Source: Copromyces sp. CBS 386.78 (Eukaryota; Ascomycota; Sordariomycetes; Sordariales; Sordariaceae). From it: a DNA stretch of 64,000 nucleotides. A program made the translations under genes and the position numbers. Below are positions 53,701 through 64,000 of the stretch, piece after piece (position 1 is the stretch's first letter; the number at the start of each line of letters is the position of its first letter). The DNA is taken from contig MU839103.1 in NCBI GenBank assembly GCA_030685235.1, positions 424,490 through 488,489 on the forward strand, written 5' to 3'. The notes below the pieces were generated by a model, which worked only from the letters and a program-made list of their open reading frames with translations, did not search any database and was not told the origin of the DNA.

Positions 53701-55565
53701 TGAAGGCCACGCCGCAGACCGTCTTTGCCGCCATCGCCTTCCTTACCGGATTCGACGAGGGACTTGGGTCCTCCAGAGCTGTTGCGAACCTTTACAACCG
53801 CCTTGTCTCTGACATTGTAGGGTGCTTCCCATCCTCACCAAAGACCCTGTACAATATGGTCCTCCTGACCATCTGCCTTTCGGTCTACCCTCCGGCGAAG
53901 ACACCGGTTGAGCAGCGCAAACTCGTCTTCGCTCTTAAGCAGTTCACTACGTGGGTGCAAACTTCTGACGAGATGACGTTCGGTCTTACCGCCGAGGTAT
54001 GCAGGGGCATTCATAGGATCTTGCCCAATGTCGCCCAGGTGTATGGACCGTACTGGCGGGAAGCCATCGATTACTGCCTCTCGTTGTGGGAGAAGGCCAG
54101 GAGCGATACCCCTCAGAGGTGGCCCGCCTACGTTCTGCCCTCCATTAGGCTCATCTCAGCGATGGAGACTTTGGAGGATGCTAACGATGATCTTGTCGAG
54201 GCATTGGACGAGACCGCACTTGACCGGTCCAAGGCACTTATTCGGCTGCTCGAGTTACCGCATGATGTAGTCAACACGGCTCGTCAAATACTCGATGAGA
54301 CACTCTGCAGGGTAGTCCAGAAGATTCCTCTGAAGCATCTCACATCTGAGAAGGATTTGTTGACCAACCTTTATGGCTTGTTATCTTCCGGTTCACGGGA
54401 CGTTCAGACTGCTGCCTTTGGTCTGCTGCACCGGGCCTTGCCTGCTCAGCAAGAAGAGGAAGTCCTGGAGACTCTTCTGGAAGAAAAAGGTATGTTCTTT
54501 CGACTTGTTCTACGTATGATTGACTATGTATACTGACCTTTAGCAGTTGCTAAACTCCCGGATGAGCTTCTGTCGATCATCCAGTCGGTACCGGCATTGG
54601 ACAAGTACACCGACGAGGAACTTGCGGTCTTCCCTGTGGAAATTCGCTCTTACCTCCTCGGCTGGCACCTCGTTTTCGATGGGTACAACCAGGCTCCCCT
54701 TCAAGTCCGCAAGCAATACACGGAATCTCTCAAAGCCGATAGCTCGCTCAATGCTTTGCTCGAGCTAATGTTCGACGTTCTAGGCCACTCGTCCGGCCAG
54801 GCGCTGAACCTCGACAAGAGCACCTTCAGTGTGGAGCACATCCGTTCATATGACATCACCCAGTCCGACGAAGGATCCCCAGAGCGCGACATGCAGTGGC
54901 TGCTCGTCCATCTTTTCTATCTCTCTCTCAAGTTCCTCCCCGGTCTCGTCAAGTCATGGTACCTCGACTTGCGCAGCAAGCAGACCAAGATTGCCCTCGA
55001 TTCCTGGATGGCCAAATACTACGCCCCGCTCCTGATCTCGGACGCCCTCGACGAAGTCAGCGACTGGGCCTCCTCGCAAGAAGCGCCGCAAGAAGATGAA
55101 AAGGAGCTCCGCGTGCGCGTCAACCGTATGGCCAAGGAGGTCTCAGCCGGCTACGAGATCGACGAGGAATTCGCCTCCATCGCCATCAAGATCCCCGCCG
55201 GCTACCCGCTCGAGTCGGTCGAAGTCATCGGCGAGAACCGCGTCGCCGTCAACGAGAAGAAGTGGCAGAGCTGGGTGCGCGCCACGCAGGGCGTCATCAC
55301 GTTCGCCAACGGCAGCATCACGGACGGCTTGGCCGCCTTCCGGAGAAACATTATCGGTGCCCTCAAGGGTCATACCGAGTGCCCTATCTGCTACGCGGTC
55401 GTGTCGGCTGATAAGAAACTGCCGGACAAGAGGTGCGGTACCTGCAACAACTTGTTCCATAGGTTGTGTCTTTACAAGTGGTTCCAGAACAGTAACAAGA
55501 ATACGTGTCCGTTGTGCCGGAATCCGATTGATTATCTGGGGAGTTCGGCGAGGGTGTCACAGTAA
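50706..55565 (+). CDS. ltn1: listerin, E3 ubiquitin ligase Ltn1/Rkr1, 1601 aa
   Basis: join(50706..54489, 54544..55565). The 54-bp intron (GTATGT) ends in TAGCAG; using the second AG (exon at 54547) would remove one Ala. Ltn1 is the RING ligase of the ribosome quality-control complex and ubiquitinates nascent chains stuck on 60S subunits. The N-terminus has FGSGGFGAF and then YVAPPPDLSSVPQDVIVPFKN, the conserved listerin N-terminal domain that contacts the 60S. A long HEAT-like alpha-helical body follows. The C-terminus has an RWD-like region and a RING of the listerin kind: CPICYAVVS, CGTC, FHRLCLYKWF, CPLCRNPI. Length fits the family (about 1,550-1,770). Confidence 0.95.
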
Positions 55566-56004
55566 GGGCTAGCCCTGTGACGGTTTCTACCCTTTGCCCG
55601 TGATAGAGGGGTGGTGATTACGGAGAGGGGGTTGGCAGGTACTGACTGCATGTATGTACCACCAGCGCCTTCCATTTTGAGTTGTTGAAAGCGCATTTGT
55701 TTCTAGGTTAGTTATCGCTGAATAGGAGATACCAAAAAAAAAAAAAAAAAAGCGGTTTTGAGAATACGAGAAGTATGGTATCGCCATGACAGGCAGACGC
55801 ATTTCCAGTTATCGGGTAACCTTATTATGCTGTCACAGTATGTACCTGGACATCGTCCTACTTGATGTTGACTTTTGGCTTTCTGACTGGTCCTTGCTTG
55901 CTACCAGCCACACAAGTCTTCATCATCCAGAGGCAACCATCCATCCAGCCCTCCATATCCCATGTTCAGTCATCTCTCAATACCCTATGATCCCATCAAA
56001 TCCA
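55566..56004. other. convergent 3' region between ltn1 and the rhodopsin-domain gene
   Basis: 439 bp with a 19-base A run at about 55732-55751. No gene. Confidence 0.5.
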
Positions 56005-57577
56005 TCACATTGACCTAACAGCCTGCTCCGGCCCCAAATCCCCCGTACCGGTACGCACCGAAACATCATCACTATGACTATGCACGGCATGCACAAACCC
56101 CTTCAAGTCCGCCGTACTGCTCAGGTCTTCCTCCTCCCTACATGGGATTGACACAGACGTAGTGTCGCTGTTCGCTTTCATCGACTCTGCTAAAGTTGTC
56201 GTGGTATTATACGTCGTTGTCCTTGTCGTGGTTGCCGTCTTCGTATTGATTTCATATGACGGCCTACTATCCGACGACTTCCTCCCAGCCGCTAAAAGAG
56301 GAAAAGCGGGATGTAGAAACTCCTGATATCGCTCTCGGCCGCTCACTGGCATCTCGCTCAGCGGGACATCCCCCGCCGTCGCCATTGTCGTCGTGGCTGG
56401 CCGCGGGCCGGACTGCTGCTGCTGTCCACTAGTGTCGGGAGCTTCGATCCATGAGAGAGGCCGCCCAAACGCGTTGCGACATGGTCTCCTGCCTACCGTC
56501 AGGGGTGGCTCGCTACTGGCGGCAGTGGGTGCGCCCGTGGCACCTGGTTCGGGGCTGTTGTCGTTGTTGACACGCGGATCAAGAAAGCCGGGGAAGAAGC
56601 GGACGATGAGAGGTTTGAGGGTCATGACGCAGGCGACGGCGATGGCGATGTGGACTTCGAGTGCGGTCCAATAGGTGAGCTCGCCGGTGCTGAAGGTCAT
56701 GTCCTTCACTTTTATTTTTTGGGAACCATAAAGGTAAAAGACCCGGACCAGTGAGATGATGCAGACGCTGTTGGATAGTAATATAGGGCGATGAGTACAT
56801 GCATTTCGGCTAGTGAGAGTGTGTTGCGGTCTGAAGGTAAAAAGACTTACACGAAGCCCACACCGAAGATGGCGATGACAAAGAGCTTTTGTCGCCTAGG
56901 TAGCTTCAAGGGACCCACTATTGGAATGGGAAGAAGAAATATAAGAAAGTCCGTGATTATTGTTATACTGAGGACGCCCAAAGGCAAGAAGTGTCAGCTT
57001 ATCAGCTTGAGAAATCTGGAGATCTTGGAAGCATCCTAACCCTGTGCAGCTCCAGTACCACCGGGTGTCATGACAGTTGGCCGGGGTGTCAGGCCCCCAA
57101 ACTTTGTGAGGATCCCAGTAATCTTGCAGTGGTACACAGGCCGTGAAAATTACTAGAACCGTGTAGGCACTGGTAACACAGACAATGGCGAGGACAGCAT
57201 ATGTAGCTCGGCGTGCCGATTCGACGGTGAATAGGGTGAGATATAAGAGGCAGATAGAGATCTTGGTCATCGCCAGCGACAAGAAGTACAGCAATACGGA
57301 GGCCCAGAATCCCTATTATAACCATCATTATGAGCTAGGTCAGTGTGATTTCCAGACGATGCTGCGGGGGCCAAGCAACTCGATCATATGGGAGGAGGAC
57401 AGCGGCACCCACCCCCATTAGAGGCACGTAATTGGCCTTGAGATCGACGTTCCATTCGTGTTTGCCCAAACCAGATGCAATTTCTGTGCCGTTGTTAGAT
57501 TTGCGTTCGTTAAATCAAAGTAGGGGAGTTTGTGACATACCAATAGTGAGGCTACTGGACATTCCCGCTGCTGCTAT
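56005..57577 (-). CDS. rhodopsin-domain (Pth11-like) integral membrane protein, 5'-truncated, 419 aa visible
   Basis: Visible exons: complement of join(56005..56767, 56851..56967, 57041..57312, 57413..57483, 57541..57577). All junctions are in phase and give the family order: TM2 end (AIAAAGMSSSLTI), GLGKHEW, FWASVLLYFLSLAMTKISICLLYL (TM3), TYAVLAIVCVTSAYTVLVIFTACVPLQDYW (TM4), ITIITDFLIFLLPIPIVGPLKLPRRQK, then FVIAIFGVGFVVCIISLVRVFYLYG and WTALEVHIAIAVACVMTLKPL (TM7). A 160-residue Ser/Thr-rich tail follows. The exon for the N-terminus and TM1 should lie just beyond 57577, where only a splice acceptor and then AT-rich RIP-type DNA are found; no ATG in frame precedes. Probably a broken gene. 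Confidence 0.7.
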
Positions 57578-57740
57578 CTGGTAAGATAACGTTAGAATAT
57601 AAGCCCGAATGTGGTGTGCTAGGAGCTTAGGGGGTGTCCGATGCACCAGTAAATGTAATCTCAGTCAAACTCAGCTGGGCCTCCGAAACCCCACTCGCGA
57701 CCCCACCCACCACTTTCTGCGGCAATAGGTCTGAGCGGGT
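57578..57740. other. GC-normal edge of the AT-rich block
   Basis: 163 bp. It lacks the expected TM1 exon on the minus strand. GGGGTGTCCGATGCACC (57630-57646) can fold GGTG/CACC. It is the transition between gene space and RIP-type DNA. Confidence 0.45.
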
Positions 57741-60700
57741 TTTACGTTTTTTGACCGTCAATTGTAGAGTGATAAAAAAATTGTACGAGGATTTTACTTT
57801 AATCGGAGTACAACCTCTAAATCTACTCTAATTAGAATAAAATTAACCGCCCCTATTACATTTAACTACTCAATTAATAAATAATTCTAATTAAAATAAA
57901 ATATATTAAAGTACTATATCCAATTTATTCGACCTACCCGATATAATAAAACCTTCGTTTTATAAAACGCCCCTTCCGCTTCTACTTAATAATTAATTTA
58001 TATTTATATTTAATTCGCCCAACCTTGTATCCGAATTAACTAATCTCCAAATTAATCCTATTTACTATTTGCTTATTCTAAATTTCGATATTTCGAATCC
58101 AACCCCTACCCCCGTTTTATATATTCTATTAATTATTCCTAAATTATTGGAATATAATTATAACCTTAATTAATCCCTAACTTATAAAATTAAAGAATAT
58201 TAATTTCGCCTTTATTCTAAGAAGGGTATATTAAAGTAATTTATTTATAATTAGGTAAAGGTAATTCGAAGTAATAATTAGTTATTTAAAACCTATATTA
58301 AAGAATTTATTAATTTTTTATATAATAAAAATATATACGAAGTTCTCTTTCGCTAAAGCGTTATTATTTAATTTAAAAATAAGAGTAATTTATACGACGT
58401 AGAGATTTTTAGTTGGGAATTTAGTCGGGAATTAATATTTTTCTTCCGAAAACGTAAATTTAAAAAGACGAAGAATAATAAAAATAAATCTAAAAATACC
58501 GACTTTAAATCTATTAATTCTAATTCCCGACCCGGAGACCCTTAATTATAATATTCCGAACCTAAAAATACCGAAGTTATAGATTTATAGCCCGATAATT
58601 TCGAACTATTTTCGTTATTCGTTAAATTTAGTGCTTCCTCTATAATTGGGGGCGATACGCTATATAATATTAAAGATTTATATAATATATAGTAAATTTT
58701 AAATATTGTCCAGTAAAATACGATATAGTTTTAATTGCGCGCCCTTTAATTATATTCACTTTTTAAAGGTTTAATATTGTATTAGTATACTTAATAATTA
58801 AAATATAAAGGTTGAATTTGTTATAACGAACTTACTTCACTTTATATTTATATAATTTTTATAATTCTTATAAATATTCGCGCCTCTTATAATTCGGATT
58901 TCTTTTTTTAAATTATAGGCCTTTATTTACGTATAAACGGCGTAATAAAGCGTATTTAAAATATATTAGCCAAACTTAATATCTATATTTTGTATAGTAA
59001 GACGATTGTAATTATTAAAACGCTTACTACTATTGCAATAGTTAATTCGAATTTTAAATATTTATTATAATTAAATTAATGTTTTTAATAAAATTTTAAA
59101 TGTATTATATTCGATCCCGGTCTTATCGTTATCTATAATAATTATAATTATTTTAATACTATATAAAGCCCTAATATTAGTCGATAAAATATTATATATA
59201 ATTTTACGATTTATTTATTAATAAATAGTTTTAATATTTTTAGACCTTTCTAATTAAATTAATTCCGATTTACTGTCTAATTCTAAATGGGTTAAATTAT
59301 TCTTTTATTTACCCTGATGCTATATACGTTTTACCCTGTTATTAATTCTCTTATTATTAAAAGATTATGAACTTTATTTCCTATTATTTATAAATAGGAG
59401 GGTTTGCCTACTTATCCTTTCCCTAAAGTAAAGCGTTATCGGATATTTAAGAACTTTATTCTTTAAATGCTTACTATCGACGAGAATAAAGGTAAATTAA
59501 TTAATATTTATCGTCTATATAATAAATTATTCTTCGGCCTATTAAGGATAAATTAAAAATAATTCGGCAATAAGCTTTTTTTTATTTATAGCGATTAGAA
59601 GACGATATTATTTATCCGTAAAATTATATTGGCTTAATTAGAAGTATAGTCCGAATATAATTAGAAATAATAAATAATATCCGTTCTAACCTTCTTTTAT
59701 ATTAAATTTAACTTTATTAATTTAATTTTCCGGCATTTCTAACTTTTAATTAAATAAAATATTTACGGATTTAGTAGGGCGAAGAATATAAAGTAATAAA
59801 AAACCGAATTTTATTATGGGTTACGGCTTTTTTATAATATATTCTATTTTAAAATCTTCGCCTTCTTTATATGTAACCTTATTAATAATAAATTTTTCGA
59901 CGCCGGTCTTCTAAATAGGAAAATTATAGCGGCAATTATTATAAATATTTTTCGGGTTAATAGCCTATCCTATCTTTCTACGTAATTTAATTATATATAC
60001 GCCGAAATATTTACTTTAGAAGGGTATATTAGTAAATACCCTAATAATAGCGATTATATAGATATACGATTCTATAGCGTTTATCGATATTTGTATACTA
60101 TTCGGGTATTTATTATTTTTATTCGCGCTATTAAATTTAGAAATTATAGTATTTTCTAATAGATAATTAATTTTCTGCCCTTTTTCTTCTATAGCGGGAA
60201 GAGTATAAATTATAGGTTTAAAATATTTTACTTCTTATAATTACTATATTTAAAAGTAATTGACTATATATTATTTAAAATTATTTTAAGGTCCGGATTA
60301 GTACGGTATACTATAATTAATAATAATTGGAAGGAGATCGATCTAATATTAAAATATATTAATTACTCTTTTATATTCAATATTAAATATTATAAGAATT
60401 CTATTTATAATATTAAATCTACTTTTATTAAAATATTTATTATCGGGCCCTTTACTATAGTTATTCGTAAAGTAGTTGAATTAGAATTCGGGCAATTTAA
60501 TAATAGTAAATATACTAGTCCGTTTATTAACGAAGACGTTATTAATTACGCTCATAAGATTTATAAGAACGGGTTCGCGACTTAGCGTTATAAATCCTCG
60601 GATTCCGCCGACTTTAATATATTAAATTTATAATAAAAAAACTTATATATTTTATTTACGGGAATACTAAAACGGTTTAATAATAAGGAAATACAGCCGG

Positions 60701-63700
60701 AGTATAGAAAAGACCGAAAATACTTCAATCTCTCCGAACTTAAAAATAATAATCTTCTTATAATTAATAATACGTATAATATATCCAATTTTAATAAAAA
60801 TAATAGTAAACTAATTTAATTAATAATTATCCTAGGCTATATATAATTTAATACGCCCCTCCCCTATACTTTAGCGAAGGCCTATATTTTAAGGTTTAAA
60901 ATAGCGCCTTATTAATTTCTAATTAATATAAATACAATTTACCCGTTAAATTCTATGTAATAATAGATTTTATTCCTATTAGAATTATTATATAATATTT
61001 CACTATACTTCCCCTCCTATTATTTTACGGACTTATAAATATAAATAAAATTTTACTCCGATCGGAGTTACTTCTAACCGGTAGGTAAATAAAGCGCTAA
61101 TTATTAATTCGTTTACTAAATACGCTATCCTCCTAATCCGATAATAATTAGTAGTATAAATTTATTTAAATTTATAATAAGCGCTATCTAAACTAAATTC
61201 GTATAATTAAATAAATTATATATAACGAAGGTTGTTTATTAGTCGTATATATATTTATTAGTATATAAGGATCTACTTCTTCAATCTCGTTAGCTGTTAC
61301 TGTTTAATCGTCGGTCTAATACTATAAGACTATTTATAATAATTAGTAACGAATATTTTAAACGAACGCCATCCAAATTAAATTTAATATAATTAATTAG
61401 TCGCTTATTAATCGTATATATATTTACTAGTATATAAGGATCTACTCCTTCAATTTTACTAGCCGTTACCGCTCGGTTATCGGTTTAATATCATAAGATT
61501 ATTTAATTTATAATAATTAATAATAAATATCCACTTTATTTTTAAACGAATACTATCCGAATTAAATTTAATATAATTAATTAGTCCGTATAATATAATT
61601 AATTAGTTTATACGTTGTACCCTTTTCCTATTTCTAATCCTTCCTTCCTTCCTCTTATAACTTCTCTTCTCTTTTTATAACTTTTCCTCTCTTCTTATAA
61701 TTAATTAACCCTTATCCGTTTTAGAACTATTAATTTTACTAGTAATATTAAATTAATAATTTCCCTTAGAATAAAATTTACTAGTAGTATACTATAATAC
61801 TTCCTAAGTAAATCGAAAATAAGGCTAATAAAATACCCTATATTATCGTCCTAATTAACGTTAATTAACTATAGTTACTATAATATCCGCCGTTTGAATA
61901 ATATTACAACCTAATTACGAATAATATTGCAATAGTAGCTAATAATAATTCGAAATTAGTTATATTAAAGTACCCTAGTTATACTAAGTATTATAATTTG
62001 AATACCGTTTATAACGCTATTCCGGAAATTTTATAATAACCGGACGGCGGAGACTTTTCCTTCGTTAAAAGGGATTTAGAAATACCAGCAATAATAGACC
62101 GGGAATTCGCTAAATTCTAAAAAATTATACTAATCGGCTAAACGTTAATATATTAATTAAATTTCTCTACGACCGGGGTTAAAATTCCGGAATTTACTGC
62201 TTTAATTAAATATAAAAGCTTTTTAGACTTTTATTAATATTTAGATTATAATTATAAATTTTATTTACCTTTATTCTTCATTTATAATAAAGTAGATTTT
62301 ATTCCTATAAAAATTATTATAATAATTTTTACGGGAGTAAAATTTACCTTTTATTTTATTTATTCTAATTGGAGTAAAATATGCTCTAATTCTATTAAAC
62401 GGTATTTACTACCCGAAATTAAAGTAGTACCCGAAATACTTAACCTATTAGAACCCTTTTAATAGATATATATTAATAAGAAGTAGTAATTAATTAATTC
62501 GGGCCCCTAGCTAATTTTAAGAAATTAAATCCCGTTAAGAATTAAAATAGCGTTAAATTTCTAGAATTATATTAAAAACTATATATAAAAACTATTAATA
62601 ATTTTAACGATTCTAATATTATATATATTATAAAAACGATTTCTAATACGTCCTTCGAATCCTTATTAATTTAGGCTATAGCGATCCGAAACGGTAATTT
62701 CAACCCCTTTACGCTTAAGGTCGCCGCTAATAATATTTATTTATATAAAACTATTATTATTAACCTCTTCTTAATTTTATATAAGATATTTATATTATTC
62801 CGCTACTAAGGCCTACCGTATTATTAGTAGAATATTGTAACAGAGAATACTTATATTCGTAGAAGTTATTATATTAATAATTAATTTAAAATATTGTAAA
62901 CCTTTACCTTCTTTCTATATAAAAGGTAGGGTAAAATTACCCTAAACTCTACGCGCGCAATTAAGGGCGGTAATATTCCGATTAGCGGGCCGTAGGTATT
63001 TGCAATTTCGGCGGATATTAATTTCGCGCCGGCTAGGGTAGCGGAGCAAATTATAAAAATTTAATTGGATATTGCGTTTATATCGTTTAAAAAATACGTC
63101 TTCGCTCAATAGGAGAAGTAAGAGAAGGATTACTTCTACCAATTCTATAAATTAAGCCGGAATAAATTCAAATTATTCGGGTACTTCGATTATTAAACCT
63201 ATTATATATATTAATCTAATATATTTATAATATTTAATACTTTAATTTATAATTTAAAAAATAATAGCGATTTTAAATACGTATTAAGAAAATATAGTTC
63301 GGTTAATTTTAAAAAGGACCCGTCCCCTCGTTTAGATTATAAATTATTAATAAATTTATTAAACGATTTATAAAATTGGTAGGTAAAGATAATAATAATT
63401 AGACTATACGTCGATACCGCTTCCTTCTCCCTCTTCTATAAGGACGACGCTTTAATTCGTAAATATATATCGAATTCGAATAATATAATTAAATATATTA
63501 CTTAATTAATATAGGACCCCGGGTCGGATTAGGAAGTTACTTAATCCCGCGTTAAAAACGAAATTGCTAATAGTATAATAATTAAATTATTAATTTTTAG
63601 GCGATATCCCCTATTTAATTATATTCCTAATGGGGAATTAGTCGTTAAGGGGATTCGTATACTTAAGAGGACAATTAAAAATCTTATAAGCGAAGAAAAT

Positions 63701-63905
63701 AATCCGTTAATATTCGATTATAATAAATTTAAATCGATATATAATTAGGTTAATTAAAACTTTAAAAGGAAAAATAAACGGAACTTCCTCCTATATTAAA
63801 TTATTAATAAATATATTTTACTTTGATTATAATTAATTTATTACCTATTTTAATAGGAGTAAAATTTATCCTATATTAATTTATTACTAAATATATATAT
63901 TATTT
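57741..63905. repeat. RIP-mutated AT-rich repeat block, about 6.2 kb
   Basis: Composition falls abruptly to A/T with scattered CpG. CpA and TpG are nearly absent (none in 58201-58260, for example) while TpA is everywhere, which is the footprint of repeat-induced point mutation on both strands. Every frame is full of stops, the longest open stretch being 66 codons. No transposase or reverse transcriptase motif could be read. The content was probably one or more transposons. Such blocks are usually methylated heterochromatin in Neurospora. Confidence 0.85.
61236..61584. repeat. diverged tandem duplication inside the RIP block
   Basis: 61236-61400 and 61405-61584 are two copies of one unit: TTATTARTCGTATATATATTT, ...ATAAGGATCTACTYCTTCAAT..., ...AATTTAATATAATTAATTAG. 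They differ mainly at C/T and G/A positions, as expected if RIP hit the copies unevenly. Confidence 0.7.
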
Positions 63906-64000
63906 ATGAGAATGTCTTTTCGCACCGTAATGAATGTCTTCCGGCACCGTAGCCCCACCCTTCCCGTGCGCCAAGGCACACTAATGCACCCCAAAAATTT
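63906..64000. other. GC-normal right edge with a 22-bp direct repeat
   Basis: GAATGTCTTTTCGCACCGTAA (63910-63930) and GAATGTCTTCCGGCACCGTAG (63932-63952) are tandem near-copies. The base composition returns to normal at once after the AT-rich block. Confidence 0.5.

Noticed and set aside
60588..60788. 66-codon open frame in the AT-rich block
   Set aside because: Its composition follows the A/T bias (I, L, Y, F, N, K only) and no domain is visible. Chance frame in RIP DNA.
62942..63142. 66-codon open frame in the AT-rich block
   Set aside because: As for the other frame: biased composition and no domain.

Overview
The window reads as nuclear chromosomal DNA of a filamentous ascomycete, most likely a Sordariomycete of the Neurospora/Sordaria type. 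Genes carry short introns (about 45-110 bp, GTRNGT...YAG, with CTAAC-like branch sites), intergenic spaces are long, and one end is an extremely AT-rich block almost free of CpA/TpG but still holding CpG. That is the usual signature of repeat-induced point mutation (RIP). The organism call is inference from gene structure and RIP; no species-specific marker was tested.

Layout. 1.0-2.7 kb: a DHA1-type MFS exporter (-). 4.5-5.5 kb: an NADH-cytochrome b5 reductase (+). 6.4-6.6 kb: a Tc1/mariner transposase relic. 6.9-9.4 kb: the DEAD-box ribosome-assembly helicase Dbp7 (+). 9.76-9.86 kb: an intron-containing tRNA-Lys(UUU). 10.4-18.8 kb: a likely alpha-glucoside (maltose) utilisation cluster made of a Zn2Cys6 regulator (-), an alpha-glucoside permease (-) and a divergent GH13 maltase (+); the shared permease/maltase promoter holds six copies of CTCCGA. 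19.3-20.1 kb: a PEBP-family protein (-). 21.8-23.5 kb: a cytochrome P450 (-). 24.5-25.0 kb: a cluster of GTTGC-N5-CAGGGG motifs that may be a transposon remnant. 25.5-26.8 kb: a ribosomal-L1-domain ribosome-biogenesis factor (Cic1/Utp30-like, -). 27.9-29.6 kb: an FHA-domain protein (Tos4/Plm2-like, -). 31.7-32.7 kb: palmitoyl-protein thioesterase (-). 33.5-34.7 kb: a broken CFEM/Pth11-like receptor gene (-). 35.4-36.9 kb: class 2 dihydroorotate dehydrogenase (-). 37.5-38.4 kb: an Mpv17/PMP22 protein (-). 40.0-41.8 kb: an UNC93-like MFS protein (-). 42.1-43.2 kb: a single-pass membrane protein of unknown role (+). 44.2-44.5 kb: a small DRRQSF-motif protein (+). 45.4-48.0 kb: a mitochondrial-type protein with eight HEPDGKY-type repeats (-). 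50.7-55.6 kb: the listerin E3 ligase Ltn1 (+). 56.0-57.6 kb: a 5'-truncated rhodopsin/Pth11-like gene (-) abutting the RIP block (about 57.74-63.9 kb).

Themes. Several genes serve ribosomes (Dbp7, Cic1-like, listerin) or mitochondria (DHODH, Mpv17-like, b5 reductase, HEPDG-repeat protein), but they are scattered and do not form a cluster. The only functional cluster is the maltose-type trio. Both rhodopsin-domain genes in the window look damaged, one by an internal deletion and one by loss of its 5' end at the repeat block.

Start codons were checked for true ATG. For Dbp7, PEBP, DHODH and the UNC93-like gene the open frame runs upstream through non-ATG codons, and the start was moved accordingly. 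All family calls rest on motifs read by eye.
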